This document shows positions 17,718-25,875 of a stretch of 64,000 nucleotides of DNA, piece by piece. The notes below the pieces were generated by a model. That model saw only the letters and a program-made list of their open reading frames with translations, made no database searches and was not told the DNA's origin. Both the position numbers and the translations under genes were made by a program. How positions within the stretch are numbered: position 1 is the stretch's first letter; every line of letters begins with the position of its first letter. This DNA comes from Pseudobdellovibrionaceae bacterium (GTDB lineage Bacteria; Bdellovibrionota; Bdellovibrionia; Bdellovibrionales; UBA1609). The stretch is from assembly GCA_020635075.1 (NCBI GenBank), contig JACKAM010000002.1, forward strand, positions 1 to 64,000, in the 5' to 3' direction.

Positions 17718-18464
17718 TTGACCTATTATTTGGGAAAATTTCTGCACCTTTTTATTGAGCCCGTCTTTCACTGGTGCGCTCTTTTGCTCATCATCGCCCT
17801 CCTTAGATCTGCCTTACGTCGCTGGCTAGTGAGTGGATTTTTGGCCGCCTACATTCTTGTGGTCACCCTCACGCCACTTCCCTTTTGGCTGTTAAGAAAA
17901 TTGGAGTCCATTCCCACGATACCTCCTGAATCTGTTACCCACGAGGCAGTGGTTGTGCTCGGTGGGACTTCATTTCAGTACAATAAGCAGTTTGGCCAAT
18001 TCCATTTGTCTTCTTCGGCGGAGCGAAATCTGGCTGCTGTCCGATTGGTTCAGCAGGGACGGGCCAAGTATTTGGTATTGCTGGGGGCGGCTAAGGGGCA
18101 TTCGGATCTCATTGAAGACGAAGGGGACTCGGTTACTCGTTATGCCAAAGAGGCTGGAATTAGTCCGAGCCATGTGATCACAGAAAAAGAATCAAGATCG
18201 ACAAAGGAGAATGCCCAGGCCCTAAAGGGAATTCTCGCCGACCTCGGCATTGATAGTTTTTTCCTGATGACCAGTGCCTATCATATGGAGAGATCCACGG
18301 CCTTATTTGAAGGAATGGGCTTCACGTTTACACCCTATCCCGTGGATTACTACAACAATTACTCCTGTAAGTGGATTTGCCGGCCCGCTTGGAAAAACCT
18401 TGAGTGCTGGGAAAAGGTCATTCATGAATTCTTTGGCATTCTCTACTACAAGATTGTGCTTTAG
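17718..18464 (+). CDS. DUF218 (YdcF/SanA/ElyC-type) membrane protein
   Basis: 248 residues starting at a TTG; no ATG fits the frame. Two hydrophobic segments (about 15-30 and 38-56) are followed by a DUF218 domain: AVVVLGGTSFQYN near 77, RAKYLVLLGAAKG near 115, and the ESRSTKENAQ and SAYHMERSTALFE motifs. ElyC and SanA of this family affect envelope and undecaprenyl-linked glycan metabolism, but no enzymatic reaction is firmly established. It lies 23 bases after the epimerase and converges on the Wzc-like gene. Probably part of the polysaccharide operon. Confidence 0.82.
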   Translation: MTYYLGKFLHLFIEPVFHWCALLLIIALLRSALRRWLVSGFLAAYILVVTLTPLPFWLLRKLESIPTIPPESVTHEAVVVLGGTSFQYNKQFGQFHLSSSAERNLAAVRLVQQGRAKYLVLLGAAKGHSDLIEDEGDSVTRYAKEAGISPSHVITEKESRSTKENAQALKGILADLGIDSFFLMTSAYHMERSTALFEGMGFTFTPYPVDYYNNYSCKWICRPAWKNLECWEKVIHEFFGILYYKIVL

Positions 18465-18484
18465 CCTCAATCTGACTGCTCCCG

Positions 18485-20725
18485 CTAGGCTGCTTTTTTC
18501 GCCGTCCGAGATTTCAAGTGTTTCCGTTTGCCGGAAATGTCTTCGTAAATAAAATTGAGAATCCCAAAAATGGGTCCTTTAAAGGTTTCCCGAAGCTTTT
18601 GCAGACTAAAAATAATATCATCGCGGATAGTCGCCCTTTGGTTGGCAACAAAGATCACCGCATCTGACTCCCGCGAAAGCAAAATGGGCGAGATGTGGCC
18701 CTTCATCGGCGGGCTGTCGATTATGATAATGTCATATTCCTCCCTGAGGGCTGTCAGGAAGTTGTGGAAAACAACACTCTCCATATAATCCACGGCGTTG
18801 GCCGTAAAATGATTCGTCTCTATCAAATGGAGATTGCGCCTGACAAAACTTCTCGTGAAATTCACCCGGTCGTCTTCATTGACAATAAGCAAATCCTCGG
18901 GCTGATCGAGGTCAGAGAAATAGTGCTTGAGATCTGACTTCTCAAAGTCGCCATCGAAAAGTAGAGTCTTGAAGTCTGCCAGTGCAAAGGCATAGGCCAT
19001 GTTGGCCGCGGCAAAAGTCTTTCCCTCGCCGGTATTGACACTGCACATAGCCACTAGCTTGCCCTGGTGTTCCATGGAGTCCTTCTTCAATCCCATGTCT
19101 TGCTCGATTCGAAACCTCGTATAGCGTACGGCATTGGCGTCTGCACTGTTAGAGCGCTCAGCCAAAATAATGGGTTTGGTCTTGTCGGTCAAAAGACCCA
19201 CTTTGTTGGATCGGTAGAGTTCATACTCCCCGACCACTTTAACACCCATATTCTCTAGATCGTTCTTGTTACGAACCGTGGGAATCAAAATGTAGACCAA
19301 AAATAAAAACAGGACACTCATCGAGAACCCGCCGGCTGAAGCCATCACAAAGCGCCTAAGCATTCCCATGCCTGCTGGGCGACGTGCTCTTTCAGCAAAA
19401 GACATGATAATCAAATCATTGGAGCGACCCGCCTCTTGAATTTGCGTCTCCGCCAGTCGTGTTTTGAGCAAGGCATAGAGCTCCGTCGTCAGTTGGATAT
19501 TGCGCTTGAGCTCTGAGACTTGCCTAAATGTCTCCGGAATTGCCGCATAGTCGCCCTGGCTGTTTTCCAATGAAGATTCACTGGCCTTGATCTCACTGGC
19601 TAGGAGCGATCGCTTTTGCTTGGTCTCGGCAATCAGTTGCTCCATCTCTTGCAAGTGCTTCCAAGGGTCCAGAGCAATTAACTGATCCTTGGATTCACGC
19701 AAAACCTTGCGGTATCCATCTAGCTCGGAGTTGGCGCTAACGTTGGCTCCTTCACTTGCCGGATCGCGGGCCAGTCCTTTTACTGCCAATTGGTATTTGA
19801 GGAGATCAAACCGGCGCTGAGCCTGACTCAAATAAAGCTGTGAGGCACCCTTTTCAGAGGCCATGTCCTCCCGGAACCGGGACACTTCGAAGTTCATTTC
19901 TTTCAAAAACAACTCAGCTGCCGCGAGCTCACGCCGGAGTTCCTGGAGCTTTGTTCTTTGATCGATAAATACGTTGTTGAGTTTGGCTTGCACCTCTGGG
20001 GCGGCCAGGATCTTTCTCTCTCGCTGCAAATCGACGAGTTTCAGCTCTAGCTTTTCCAGATCAAGTCTGGTGTCCTCGGTTTGCGCCTCGAGAAACTTTT
20101 TGACTTTGAATGTGCGATCTAACAAGACCTGATGATTGAGCTCCACCAAGGTAATCGCAGCCAGGTCCGTCAGTGCCAAGGAGAAGTAAGGATCAGACGT
20201 CTGACCTGTCACCGTCATACTGTATTTGTTGGCATCACTAAATATCTCAAGAAAACCCACCAAATAGGAGGCTCGATCATCTCTTTCTTTTAGGTCGGCA
20301 GCCTTCAAATAGGCGCCAATTGCATCCTTGTAGGCCTTGCAAAGATCAGGTTCTGGACACTTGTTGGTCACGCCCTCAACTTCGTCAAGCAGGGCCTCGC
20401 GATACTTCTTCGAATTAAAAAACTGTTCGGTGAGATAGATTTTGTTCAACATCTCCTGCTCTTCAAACCAGTAGGAAAACCGCGCCATGCTGATGGTCTG
20501 AGATTTGGAGCTAAGGTTAACGTTGATGATGGCATGACTCTTAAACACTGGCCGGCGAACAAAAAAGGACCACAGACCGGCGAGCGCAGGGAAAGCAAGA
20601 GTGATGATAATCACCACGACCCGGTGGTTGTAGATGTACCTAACAAGATCAACGAGATTGATCTCGACACTATCGCTGCCAAACGGGATTTGAGGTCCCG
20701 ACTGTGGGCCTCGCTCTGAGCTCAT
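18485..20725 (-). CDS. Wzc/GumC-like polysaccharide chain-length ATPase
   Basis: 746 residues. A Wzz domain with a membrane segment at about 32-54 leads into long periplasmic coiled coils (about 200-430) and a second membrane segment near 450-475. The cytoplasmic domain is BY-kinase-like: Walker A TGEGKTFAAANM near 560, Walker A' LLFDGDFEKSD with the usual Asp pair partly kept, and Walker B IIIIDSPP near 680. The C-terminus ends in KSRTAKKAA and has no tyrosine cluster, so autophosphorylation as in Wzc looks absent. ATG 20723-20725 has AGAGGTGG before it. Role: length control and export of the locus polysaccharide. Confidence 0.87.
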   Translation of the reverse strand: MSSERGPQSGPQIPFGSDSVEINLVDLVRYIYNHRVVVIIITLAFPALAGLWSFFVRRPVFKSHAIINVNLSSKSQTISMARFSYWFEEQEMLNKIYLTEQFFNSKKYREALLDEVEGVTNKCPEPDLCKAYKDAIGAYLKAADLKERDDRASYLVGFLEIFSDANKYSMTVTGQTSDPYFSLALTDLAAITLVELNHQVLLDRTFKVKKFLEAQTEDTRLDLEKLELKLVDLQRERKILAAPEVQAKLNNVFIDQRTKLQELRRELAAAELFLKEMNFEVSRFREDMASEKGASQLYLSQAQRRFDLLKYQLAVKGLARDPASEGANVSANSELDGYRKVLRESKDQLIALDPWKHLQEMEQLIAETKQKRSLLASEIKASESSLENSQGDYAAIPETFRQVSELKRNIQLTTELYALLKTRLAETQIQEAGRSNDLIIMSFAERARRPAGMGMLRRFVMASAGGFSMSVLFLFLVYILIPTVRNKNDLENMGVKVVGEYELYRSNKVGLLTDKTKPIILAERSNSADANAVRYTRFRIEQDMGLKKDSMEHQGKLVAMCSVNTGEGKTFAAANMAYAFALADFKTLLFDGDFEKSDLKHYFSDLDQPEDLLIVNEDDRVNFTRSFVRRNLHLIETNHFTANAVDYMESVVFHNFLTALREEYDIIIIDSPPMKGHISPILLSRESDAVIFVANQRATIRDDIIFSLQKLRETFKGPIFGILNFIYEDISGKRKHLKSRTAKKAA

Positions 20726-20773
20726 TTCCACCTCTTACTTCCAATATTTACTTCGGAAATTCGGTGTTTTAGC

Positions 20774-21910
20774 TCAAGGCTGGATATGGAGTGGGGCGGA
20801 GATTTTGTCCGTTCTTAATCCACACACTTCTTGATAAAGGTCCAGGTGGCGATCCACCATGGTTTCGCGGGTAAAATGGGACTCGTAATGTCTGCGGGCA
20901 TTTCTCGACATTTGTCCGTAGAGAATTGGCTCACCTAATACTCGGTCAATAGCATTACTTAATGCACCCACGTCATTGGGTGGCACACGAAGACCGGTTT
21001 CACCGTGGAGGTTCACTCCCCTGACTCCTGTGGGCAAATCGGAACAGATCAATGGCCTCCCGGAAGCTAGACCTTCGACCATGGATAGACCAAAGGCCTC
21101 GGCCCCATTAAGGGAGGGAAGAACCACCACTCGACTGTTCATATAAATGCGATGAAGCTCCTGCTCTTCGATGTGGCCTGCAAAGATCACCTGGTGATCA
21201 ATCCCCAATTCGTGGCTTAATTTGATCAGCCGCCCCTTTTCTGGACCATCACCCACGATCACCAATCTAGGCTTCGCTACCGATTTATGAACGGCTCGCA
21301 GCAATACCCCTAGCCCTTTGTAGGGGACTAGCCGTCCCACAAACAACAGATCACCTCTCAGATCAGTCGAAACTCGAGGTAGTGCCCGCCACCAGTCGCA
21401 TTTGAGACCCAAGGGGATCACCCTTCCCGGATGAGTCAGGCTCTCCCACGTCTGCACGACCTGCCTTCTCAATTCAGTTGAGGTGAAAATGATTTGGTCC
21501 ATTTGCTCAAGTGACCGTCTCAAATGGGCATCGTAGAGAGGAGAAAGAAATGGATGATTGACCGTTGTCGCATGGATGGTCGCCACCTTGGGGACCTTTA
21601 GTTTAGCTAGAGCCTTTAGGCCGAGTGGATTGGGCAAATGAACATGGGCCACATCGAGCCCAACTGATAGCAAATCCTCCAAGGGCCTCCAATCAGTTAA
21701 GGGAATACCGCGGATCTTGCCGTAAGTCGGAAGACGCATCAGATGGACGCGAGGATGGGGATTTTCTTCTTCAAGGCGCCAACTGTCCCCAGAGACAGCT
21801 ACCCAGATGTTGTGACCTCTATCGGCAAGCCCTTCTGACAACTCACGGAGAGCGGTCTCCATTCCGCCCTTTACTGGATCATAGAATTTGCCGATTTGCA
21901 GTATCCGCAT
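20774..21910 (-). CDS. Glycosyltransferase family 4
   Basis: 378 residues with complete GT-B layout: MRILQIGKFYDPVKGGMET at the start, HATTVNHPF near 115, GDLLFVGRLVPYKGLGVLLRAV near 185-206, VIVGDGPEKG near 217, and the E-x7-E motif AEAFGLSMVEGLASGRPLIC near 284-303. It is a retaining transferase of unknown donor, 48 bases upstream of the Wzc-like gene on the same strand, and is divergent from the HprK-like kinase gene. Confidence 0.9.
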   Translation of the reverse strand: MRILQIGKFYDPVKGGMETALRELSEGLADRGHNIWVAVSGDSWRLEEENPHPRVHLMRLPTYGKIRGIPLTDWRPLEDLLSVGLDVAHVHLPNPLGLKALAKLKVPKVATIHATTVNHPFLSPLYDAHLRRSLEQMDQIIFTSTELRRQVVQTWESLTHPGRVIPLGLKCDWWRALPRVSTDLRGDLLFVGRLVPYKGLGVLLRAVHKSVAKPRLVIVGDGPEKGRLIKLSHELGIDHQVIFAGHIEEQELHRIYMNSRVVVLPSLNGAEAFGLSMVEGLASGRPLICSDLPTGVRGVNLHGETGLRVPPNDVGALSNAIDRVLGEPILYGQMSRNARRHYESHFTRETMVDRHLDLYQEVCGLRTDKISAPLHIQP

Positions 21911-21941
21911 GGCTTTCCTGCCCTCAATGACGTCCTCTACC

Positions 21942-21971
21942 TTGAACCCGAAAAAGCTTCACGGCTATGAT
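21942..21971 (+). promoter_or_regulatory. Candidate sigma-70 promoter for kinase/precursor operon
   Basis: TTGAAC (21942-21947), 18 bases, then TATGAT (21966-21971, 5 of 6 to consensus) lie in the 98-base divergent gap and point toward the kinase gene. The leader would be about 30 bases. Confidence 0.5.
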
Positions 21972-22008
21972 TATGGCATAGTTATCGCCGAATCACCCGG
22001 GGGAAAGT

Positions 22009-22971
22009 GTGATTAACGAAAAACTCAACTGGCTGAGCCCATCGCCCCACACAGACCTGGATACGGTTGTGTGGTGTGGTCCCATTCGCTTTTATTTGGG
22101 ACGCATCCAGTTCAACTTCCACTACTCATCTGCTCTCAGCTATGAAAGTGTTCGCTTTTTAGAAAGATACTACTCCCGGTTTTCAAAACCAGGATTTCCC
22201 GTCGGCTCCAAAGTTAACATCTATTACAATTTGGCTCCCGATTCCTTCTCCCACCCCGACCATCCCGTGTGGCGCAGTCATCTGCCTTACAGAGATTTTG
22301 GGCAGAACTCCCATGGCTGGCAGCAGATTGTCGAAAGGGATTTTGTCGCTTGGTATAACGAAAAATCTCTTGATGCCTATGTGATGGGCCCGGAGTTGGA
22401 CCCTCGCTCGACGGACTCATTGGACAATCTTTTGGGAATGATTTTGCCGCGCCTTCTTCTCCAGGATCACACCCTGATTGTGCACACCAATGCAATTGTG
22501 CGGGACAACAGGGCTTGGCTCTTCTATGGCCCCTCAGGAGTCGGCAAATCCACGTTAGCCGATTGGTGTCGTCGCCAAAAGGGATACAAGGTTATTGCCT
22601 CTGACCAGGTTCTCCTAAACATTGACCAGGAGGGCTTATATGCTCAGGCTCTTCCCTACACCATTCCTGAAATTCCACGGGATGAGGAGAGTTGGGAAAC
22701 CCGACCCGTGAAGGTGGCTGGGCTCATTCACCTTTACAGAGATGCCCGTCATTATGGAGTCACCAGAATCACGCCCACAGAGGCCCTTGGACCTTTAGCG
22801 AGCGAGACCATTTCCCTGGACAACAGTCCCCTTCAGGCCCAACCGGCCTTTTTGTTGCTCACTCGGGCACTCAGCCGATCGGGCATTATTCTTGGTAAAA
22901 TGAGTTATCCCTTGGGATTTGATTTTTGGACCTGGTTGGATAAAATTGAGAACGCGGATGAGGAGAATTAA
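22009..22971 (+). CDS. HprK-like serine kinase of a RiPP-type locus
   Basis: 320 residues from GTG 22009, with GGGGGAAA just before it. The C-terminal half is HPr kinase/phosphorylase-like: Walker A GPSGVGKST at 174-182, then VIASDQVLL with D199 where the family has its catalytic Asp region, and TIPEIPRDEESW further on. The N-terminal ~150 residues differ from true HprK, and no PTS genes are nearby. Homologues in lasso-peptide clusters (for example the paeninodin kinase) phosphorylate the C-terminal serine of the precursor. Here a small candidate precursor ending in serine starts 3 bases after this stop. Substrate assignment is inference. Confidence 0.8.
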   Translation: MINEKLNWLSPSPHTDLDTVVWCGPIRFYLGRIQFNFHYSSALSYESVRFLERYYSRFSKPGFPVGSKVNIYYNLAPDSFSHPDHPVWRSHLPYRDFGQNSHGWQQIVERDFVAWYNEKSLDAYVMGPELDPRSTDSLDNLLGMILPRLLLQDHTLIVHTNAIVRDNRAWLFYGPSGVGKSTLADWCRRQKGYKVIASDQVLLNIDQEGLYAQALPYTIPEIPRDEESWETRPVKVAGLIHLYRDARHYGVTRITPTEALGPLASETISLDNSPLQAQPAFLLLTRALSRSGIILGKMSYPLGFDFWTWLDKIENADEEN

Positions 22972-22974
22972 GTC

Positions 22975-23133
22975 GTGAACAAAGAAGACACCAAGAAAAC
23001 GAAAAAGCCCTACGCGAAGCCTCAGGTCAAAACCGAGGTCATTCAAAAAGCGGAGCTGGGTAAGGTTTGCAACGGAAGTGCCCAAGGTGGCCGCAAAGCC
23101 AGTGGTCCGGCCTGTGACACCCTCTTGAGCTAA
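22975..23133 (+). CDS. Candidate RiPP precursor peptide (two Cys, YxxP leader, C-terminal Ser)
   Basis: 52 residues starting GTG 22975, with AGGAG 9 bases upstream. Residues 1-30 are Lys-rich and contain PYAKP at 12-16, matching the YxxP leader motif recognised by PqqD-type proteins in lasso and related pathways. The putative core runs from about residue 30 (KVCNGSAQGGRKASGPACDT), with cysteines at 32 and 47 enclosing a Gly/Ser/Ala-rich loop, and the chain ends LLS. It lies 3 bases after the HprK-like kinase, and its stop overlaps that of the convergent radical SAM gene (tag at 23130-23132 on the minus strand). No known peptide family is recognised. Peptide nature is inferred from size, motif and neighbours. 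Confidence 0.72.
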   Translation: MNKEDTKKTKKPYAKPQVKTEVIQKAELGKVCNGSAQGGRKASGPACDTLLS

Positions 23134-24167
23134 GTGGACATCAGCTCCTGCTTTAGTTCGGCCTGATCACAGAGCCACTCATCTTTCCCCAGGTAATTTC
23201 CCGTATTCACAAAGACTGCGCCCGAACTTCTTTGGCAGTAGTCCTTACTGCTACAGGTCCCACAGGTTTTGTAGTCTTCCGTCTCTAGGCCCCTCATCCA
23301 CTTTAAAGTTGGAGATTGGTGCCAAATCTCTTCGAGAGATTGATGGCGAAGATCTCCCACCTCTATTGGAGCTCCCAGACAGGGATAGACACGGCCATCA
23401 TGGCCAATTGCAATTTGCAGTCGGGCACAACCACAATTCAAGGTTTCACGGGGGAAGACAGGAGTGAGAAAAACCTGCGGAAAGGACTCATACAGCTCGC
23501 GCAACTCCTTGGCGTCAAGACGCCAGCGAAGGGAATCCTTTGTCCCATCATAACGCTCGGTCAAATCCTGAGAAATCTGATAGTCCACCCCCAGCTCGTC
23601 AGCCCAACTGAGCATGTGGCCCAACTCGCGAAAGTTACCCTTGTGAAGAATCATGTTAAGGGTCACCACGATTCCAGCCTGAAGCAAATTCTCGATGCCC
23701 CGCTTGGCTAACGAATACCCATTGCCTTTACCAGTAAAGGCCTCATAAGTGGCCTCACTCATACCGTAGACGCTCACCTCACAATCACTTACGCCCAAGG
23801 CCTTCAATTCCTGTGCCCTCTGTTTTGTCACCAGAGAAGCGTTGGTTTTAAGTCTGACGGCATAATGAAGCCTGCGGGCTTCTTCGATCAACTCATTCAA
23901 ATGAGGATAGGCCAGGACTTCGCCACCTGTGAGACAGAGTGTGATGCAGCCCAAACCACGGCCCTGAATGAGAGCAGTTTTCGCCAATGACAAATCTATT
24001 GGTAACAACGGGGACGTTGGTTTTTTCGACCGATCAAAGTTGTAGCAATGCTGACATTTAAAATTACAGGCCTGGCCGACCTCAATCATAAGCGTGACGG
24101 GAATGCAGAGCTTGATGGCTCTCTCCATCACCGAGGATTGAATGTCAGGGCCCTCACACGAACTCAC
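23130..24167 (-). CDS. Radical SAM/SPASM peptide-modifying enzyme
   Basis: 345 residues from GTG 24165-24167, chosen because GAAGGA stands 6 bases before it; a longer GTG start at 24197 lacks such a site. The radical SAM cluster motif C34-x3-C38-x2-C41 (ACNFKCQHCYNF) is followed by CLTGGEVLAYP. The C-terminus carries SPASM cysteines: LNCGCARLQIA, YPCLGAP, CGTCSSKDYC and WLCDQ, enough for two auxiliary clusters. Such enzymes form thioether, C-C or epimerised residues in RiPPs. It follows the S26-type protease and PqqD genes in one overlapping operon, so the neighbouring two-Cys peptide is the obvious substrate candidate. Confidence 0.88.
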   Translation of the reverse strand: MSSCEGPDIQSSVMERAIKLCIPVTLMIEVGQACNFKCQHCYNFDRSKKPTSPLLPIDLSLAKTALIQGRGLGCITLCLTGGEVLAYPHLNELIEEARRLHYAVRLKTNASLVTKQRAQELKALGVSDCEVSVYGMSEATYEAFTGKGNGYSLAKRGIENLLQAGIVVTLNMILHKGNFRELGHMLSWADELGVDYQISQDLTERYDGTKDSLRWRLDAKELRELYESFPQVFLTPVFPRETLNCGCARLQIAIGHDGRVYPCLGAPIEVGDLRHQSLEEIWHQSPTLKWMRGLETEDYKTCGTCSSKDYCQRSSGAVFVNTGNYLGKDEWLCDQAELKQELMST

Positions 24168-24630
24168 GCCAATTCCTTCTCCCTGATGTTCTGCCACCTA
24201 GACGAATCACCCGAGAAACAAGATTGGTACCCATCATCGTCCCCGCAACAAGAGACGAGGACAAATCAAAGCGAGAATTGAGTGGTGATGCCAGTGCCTG
24301 AAATAGGTGAAAGGGCTTCAGAGACCAAGTGTCGAGTCGGTAAAAGCGCAGGCTCCTTCCTGGGCGCGGTTTTCCCACCGCCATCACCTTGCCAATAAAC
24401 TGTTCGGAACTGATGGGTTCAAGGACTTTGGAGCGATCACCTTTGAAAACACCTCGCCCCAAATAACGATGGGCAATCACTCCACCCTTTTCGTCCACAA
24501 AAAGCCCCACGTCTCCGCGGCACAGCCGGTCCATGGCACCCTTTTGCGCCAATAAAATATCACCCTCACAAATGTAGGGCCACATACTGGTTCCGGTGGC
24601 TGTAAAATAATGGAGAGGGCTTCCCTTCAT
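24154..24630 (-). CDS. S24/S26 signal-peptidase-like protease (Ser/His type)
   Basis: 158 residues. The catalytic serine box GTSMWPYICEGDILL gives S15; the second box GGVIAHRYLGR gives H54 where bacterial signal peptidase I has lysine, as in archaeal and ER-type enzymes. There is no N-terminal membrane anchor, so it may act in the cytoplasm. It overlaps PqqD by 4 bases (ATGA, 24627-24630) and the radical SAM gene by 14. Proteins of this type recur beside PqqD, HprK-like and nucleotidyltransferase genes. Leader-peptide removal is the likely job, but proteolysis is not shown. Confidence 0.78.
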   Translation of the reverse strand: MKGSPLHYFTATGTSMWPYICEGDILLAQKGAMDRLCRGDVGLFVDEKGGVIAHRYLGRGVFKGDRSKVLEPISSEQFIGKVMAVGKPRPGRSLRFYRLDTWSLKPFHLFQALASPLNSRFDLSSSLVAGTMMGTNLVSRVIRLGGRTSGRRNWREFV

Positions 24631-24896
24631 GGGTGAACTTCAACTAGTCCTTTTGCGGTTAAGTCATCCAGAAGATCCCTCAAGTCTTTTCTTGCCTCGG
24701 CAGGTTCGACTTCAAACTGATCCACTACGACCTGATGCAGCTCTTCGAAGTTGATCCCTGAGTTAAGATGCTGCCAGATGACACTTGCAACTTCTGAGAA
24801 TTCGTGGATTCTTCTCTCCTCACCGAGGGACAAAGCTACCACTTGATCGCCAATGACATTCCAAGCAATACTGGGGTTCTGTCGATAGGTTTCCAT
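24627..24896 (-). CDS. PqqD-family RiPP recognition element protein
   Basis: 89 residues with the PqqD pattern: WNVIGDQVVALSL, then FSEVASVIWQHLNSG near 37-51, an acidic FEVEPAEARKDLRDLLDDL helix and final KGLVEVHP. PqqD domains bind RiPP leader peptides and hand them to partner radical SAM enzymes. There are no pqqA, pqqB, pqqC or pqqE genes nearby, so this is not PQQ synthesis. First gene of the minus-strand operon PqqD-protease-radical SAM. Confidence 0.88.
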   Translation of the reverse strand: METYRQNPSIAWNVIGDQVVALSLGEERRIHEFSEVASVIWQHLNSGINFEELHQVVVDQFEVEPAEARKDLRDLLDDLTAKGLVEVHP

Positions 24897-24940
24897 AGGG
24901 AAAGCCTAGCACAGGCAGAGTCAGTGAATAAGGATATTTG

Positions 24941-25768
24941 ATGACACAATCGGACTTAGAGAACGTCCTGTCCCATACCGATAAATTGGTCACCAAAGCG
25001 AAGAGAATTCGCCGGCGAATGAGCCAGGCCTTTCATTTGGTTGCTGGAAGAAACTTTCAAACTCCTGAAACAGCCAGTCAATCACTACAGAATCACTATG
25101 AAAACAAAGAAGAAGTGGGTTTTCACAGCAGACTTGTTCGCAAGGGCCTTGTGGATTTTGAACTTGAGGCCCTTGAATGGGCTCAAAACAATTGCGACCT
25201 CAATGAGGCACTGGTGATCGGTTGTGGAGCTGGCCGTGAGGTCTTTCCTTTGGAAAAAGCTGGCATCCGCGTCACTGGCATTGATAGCTCCCCTGAAATG
25301 ATCAAGCAGGCCAAAAAAATGGCCCGAAGAAGGAAGTCTAAGGCGCAATTTGTCGTCGGCACCAGCGAAGATCTTGATACCAATGACAAGTTTGACCTGA
25401 TCTTTATCACCCCTGGCCTGACTGGCCATTTCCCGACAGTCGGGACGCGCATTGAGTTCCTGAATAGTCTGAAGGATCTGCTCAAGCCAGGTGGTTTGGT
25501 TTTTATTGAGCCAGATATTGTTCCTTTTGGCCCCTTCTCAAAACAAAGTCTTGCCTCAGCCTTACTCAAGATAAAATGGCGACGGTTTCCAGGGGCATGG
25601 AGCAAAGGAGATACCCTGCGAGGCTTTTGGGGACACGAAGACTCCCATGATGGGCTCCACTACTTTCATTATTACCAGTCGGAAGCTGAAGTTAAGAGTG
25701 AGCTTCAACTGGCGGGCTTACGTCCCATCCAGCGCATTGGGGATGTCTTCATTGCCTCCGGCCATTGA
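24941..25768 (+). CDS. Class I SAM-dependent methyltransferase
   Basis: 275 residues from ATG 24941, with AAGGA at 6 bases; a TTG directly before it is less likely. The Rossmann motif I LVIGCGAGREVFPLEKAG near 90-107, acidic GIDSSPEM near 111-118, and GGLVFIEPD near 185-193 show a methyltransferase-11/25-type fold. Residues 1-60 are basic and Gln-rich with no recognised domain. Divergent from PqqD by about 44 bases, it may act on the peptide product or on a sugar; the sequence does not tell. Confidence 0.82.
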   Translation: MTQSDLENVLSHTDKLVTKAKRIRRRMSQAFHLVAGRNFQTPETASQSLQNHYENKEEVGFHSRLVRKGLVDFELEALEWAQNNCDLNEALVIGCGAGREVFPLEKAGIRVTGIDSSPEMIKQAKKMARRRKSKAQFVVGTSEDLDTNDKFDLIFITPGLTGHFPTVGTRIEFLNSLKDLLKPGGLVFIEPDIVPFGPFSKQSLASALLKIKWRRFPGAWSKGDTLRGFWGHEDSHDGLHYFHYYQSEAEVKSELQLAGLRPIQRIGDVFIASGH

Positions 25769-25875
25769 TGTCACCTATGACACCAATAGTTATTATCAAG
25801 TTTTCTTATATCTCGGGAACGCTTAGATTTCCCCTATTCCCTCGTTGAGCAGGGAACTAATTAAAGGGGAACGTC

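Noticed and set aside
23130..24896. PQQ biosynthesis genes
   Set aside because: PqqD and a radical SAM enzyme occur, but pqqA with its Glu/Tyr core, pqqB and pqqC are absent and the nearby peptide lacks the Glu-x3-Tyr motif.
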